From NCBI RefSeq assembly GCF_046630445.1, contig NC_092334.1, positions 192,392,501 through 192,456,500 of the forward strand: a DNA stretch of 64,000 nt, given 5' to 3'. This DNA comes from Rutidosis leptorrhynchoides. Lineage: Eukaryota; Streptophyta; Magnoliopsida; Asterales; Asteraceae. Position 1 is the stretch's first letter; each line of letters opens with the position of its first letter. A model generated the notes under the pieces. That model searched no databases and was not told the DNA's origin. It worked only from the letters and a program-made list of their open reading frames with translations. Shown here in pieces: positions 62,960-64,000 of the stretch. The position numbers and the translations under genes are program-made.

Positions 62960-63175
62960 TCAGAGGATGATGAAGAATATTGTTCGCAGGGGTTTAGATT
63001 CAGGAGCAAGGTATTCGTTAATGACTTCAGCAGGTACTGAATCATTTGGATCCTTTGAAGTCAGGTTCAGTCTTTGTAATTTGTCCAAAGCCTCCTTCCT
63101 ACTTTGCTCAATCCGTTTTCCAGTTCCAAAACTTCTCTTTTTCTGCGCTTTGCCAGCACACTTCATCATTATCAT
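62960..63175 (-). CDS. Short conserved ORF of the non-autonomous family
   Basis: 71 codons from ATG. Basic start (KCAGKAQKKRSFGTGKRIEQ), a middle part KLQRLNLTSKDPNDS and VINEYLAPESKPL, then the hydrophobic end FFIIL. The same peptide is recognisable at 39755-39955 in the other element, with the same final stop codon but an early in-frame stop. No known domain recognised; function unknown. Confidence 0.4.
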   Translation of the reverse strand: MIMMKCAGKAQKKRSFGTGKRIEQSRKEALDKLQRLNLTSKDPNDSVPAEVINEYLAPESKPLRTIFFIIL

Positions 63176-63444
63176 TCAGCTTTTACCGTTTAAAGTCGTT
63201 TTTAGTTTTTGTTGCTTCATCAGCATTTTTTCCATTTTCGGAGAACCAATTCTTAGTTCGGAGTGTTTTTCAGAAACTTCACATTCAAATTAAGTCCAGA
63301 AGATAGACGTTATATATACACATATAACTGTTGGCGTAGACATGCTGTGAGATTTCAAAATACTGATTGCTAATTCCCAATGATTCGTATGGCAATTCTC
63401 ATTACAAGATGCGAATGAGTAAATGATGGGGTTTCAATAAATAA

Positions 63445-63645
63445 TTATAATGACTTTTTGGAGAGGCTAAAGTCAAAGGGTAATGAAGTTGTTGGTACAT
63501 CTGCTAATAATGTGATGGAATGTAAAAGGTTCCCTGGTAACGATGGTGTATATCTCAAGGTTATAATAAGGTTAGTCTGACTGAAAAGTCGAAGTTGACT
63601 TGCTGGAGCTGTGACAAAACTGGCTACTTTGAATAGGAGTCGCAA
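63445..63645 (-). other. Possible small ORF in the nested element
   Basis: 66 codons, no recognisable domain and no clear counterpart ORF in the element at 34.6-44.1 kb. Listed only because it is open in element sense. Confidence 0.15.
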
Positions 63646-64000
63646 AGTTATTTTTGCTAATAAATGCCAAAGAATCTGACGCGGATACGTTGTTTAAACT
63701 TTTACTTTGGTTTCAAGAGTTTTTCGGGTACATAACAGTGGGTAACATGTGGTTGGATCATCATCTCGATTGCTCATCATTCGAAGTGTCTTCAGAAATT
63801 TTTGAAGGGTTTGAACACAGACTGTAATCGTTAACATACATTTGATGTTCTAACACAGTTTTGAAGTCAAAATATAGTTTGTGAAAGATATAAGGATCTA
63901 AGAGTGATGATTTTGGTCGTATCTCGAGTTGAATTTTGAGATTTCAAAATCAGAATATGTAATTAAATTTTGAATGAGTATGGTTGTTTTGATTTCTATA

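Larger units (their letters stand above)
61052..64000 (-). mobile_element. Interior of the nested non-autonomous element (runs off the window)
   Basis: Apart from a solo LTR at 61442-62057, the part from 62400 to 64000 is the reverse-complement counterpart of 39385-40510 in the non-autonomous element at 34.6-44.1 kb (shared: CAAAACAACCAT, GACTTCAAAACTGTG, AGAACATTAACAATGTTC and the short ORF). No pol domain is visible. PBS and 5' LTR would be beyond 64000. Confidence 0.75.

Overview
This is AT-rich nuclear DNA of a flowering plant. It carries GT-AG introns, a plant-type ubiquitin E2, LTR retrotransposons with initiator-tRNA-Met primer sites, a plant LINE and a hAT-type MITE. The look of the LTR families suggests an aster-family (Asteraceae) genome, but that is inference. 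Only one gene looks like an intact host gene: a four-exon ubiquitin-conjugating enzyme E2 (46.5-48.5 kb). Nearly everything else is nested transposable elements.

Left block (1-16 kb), a three-level nest. The oldest layer is a Ty1/copia element (integrase end, reverse transcriptase and RNase H at 10.9-12.95 kb, probable 3' LTR to 14.7 kb). A minus-strand LTR element (LTR 7629-10899, PBS at 7610-7622) lies in its integrase. Downstream of its PBS this element carries a Glu-rich ORF and an F-box gene instead of visible gag-pol. An Athila-like element (ORF 574-1920, 3' LTR 3997-5977) then cut into the F-box gene. At 15.5-16.55 kb there is a ~540-bp tandem duplication.

Middle block (16.7-44.5 kb). 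A long solo LTR full of microsatellites (to 21117) is followed by a complete Tekay-like Ty3/gypsy element (21143-30804, 5-bp TSD ctccc). Its two 2367-bp LTRs are nearly identical, so it is very young, but its polyprotein has one nonsense codon. That element sits in an old LINE whose pieces (30.8-31.8, 33.66-34.63, 44.08-44.55 kb) are split by two more insertions: a solo LTR (31791-33654, TSD aggta) and a 9.45-kb non-autonomous LTR element (34630-44078, TSD caagt) with no visible pol.

Right block (44.5-64 kb). The E2 gene is followed by a 13-bp CpG-rich minisatellite (50.0-50.65 kb). Next is a minus-strand gypsy element (3' LTR 51854-55356 with a hAT-type MITE inside it, gag-pol 55392-58938). 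Its gag is broken by a relative of the non-autonomous element (LTR 58939-61051, internal part running off the window), which itself holds a copia-type solo LTR (61442-62057, TSD ccttc).

Two shared signals cut across the elements. (1) Six gypsy LTR families carry a short stem-loop about 270-380 nt before the LTR end, with compensatory changes in its closing pair, followed by a conserved ATGTTT..TCTCAGG block. (2) Several unrelated LTRs carry clusters of perfect, CpG-rich palindromes or short repeats in the promoter region, usually just upstream of a TATA box, with a different motif in each family.
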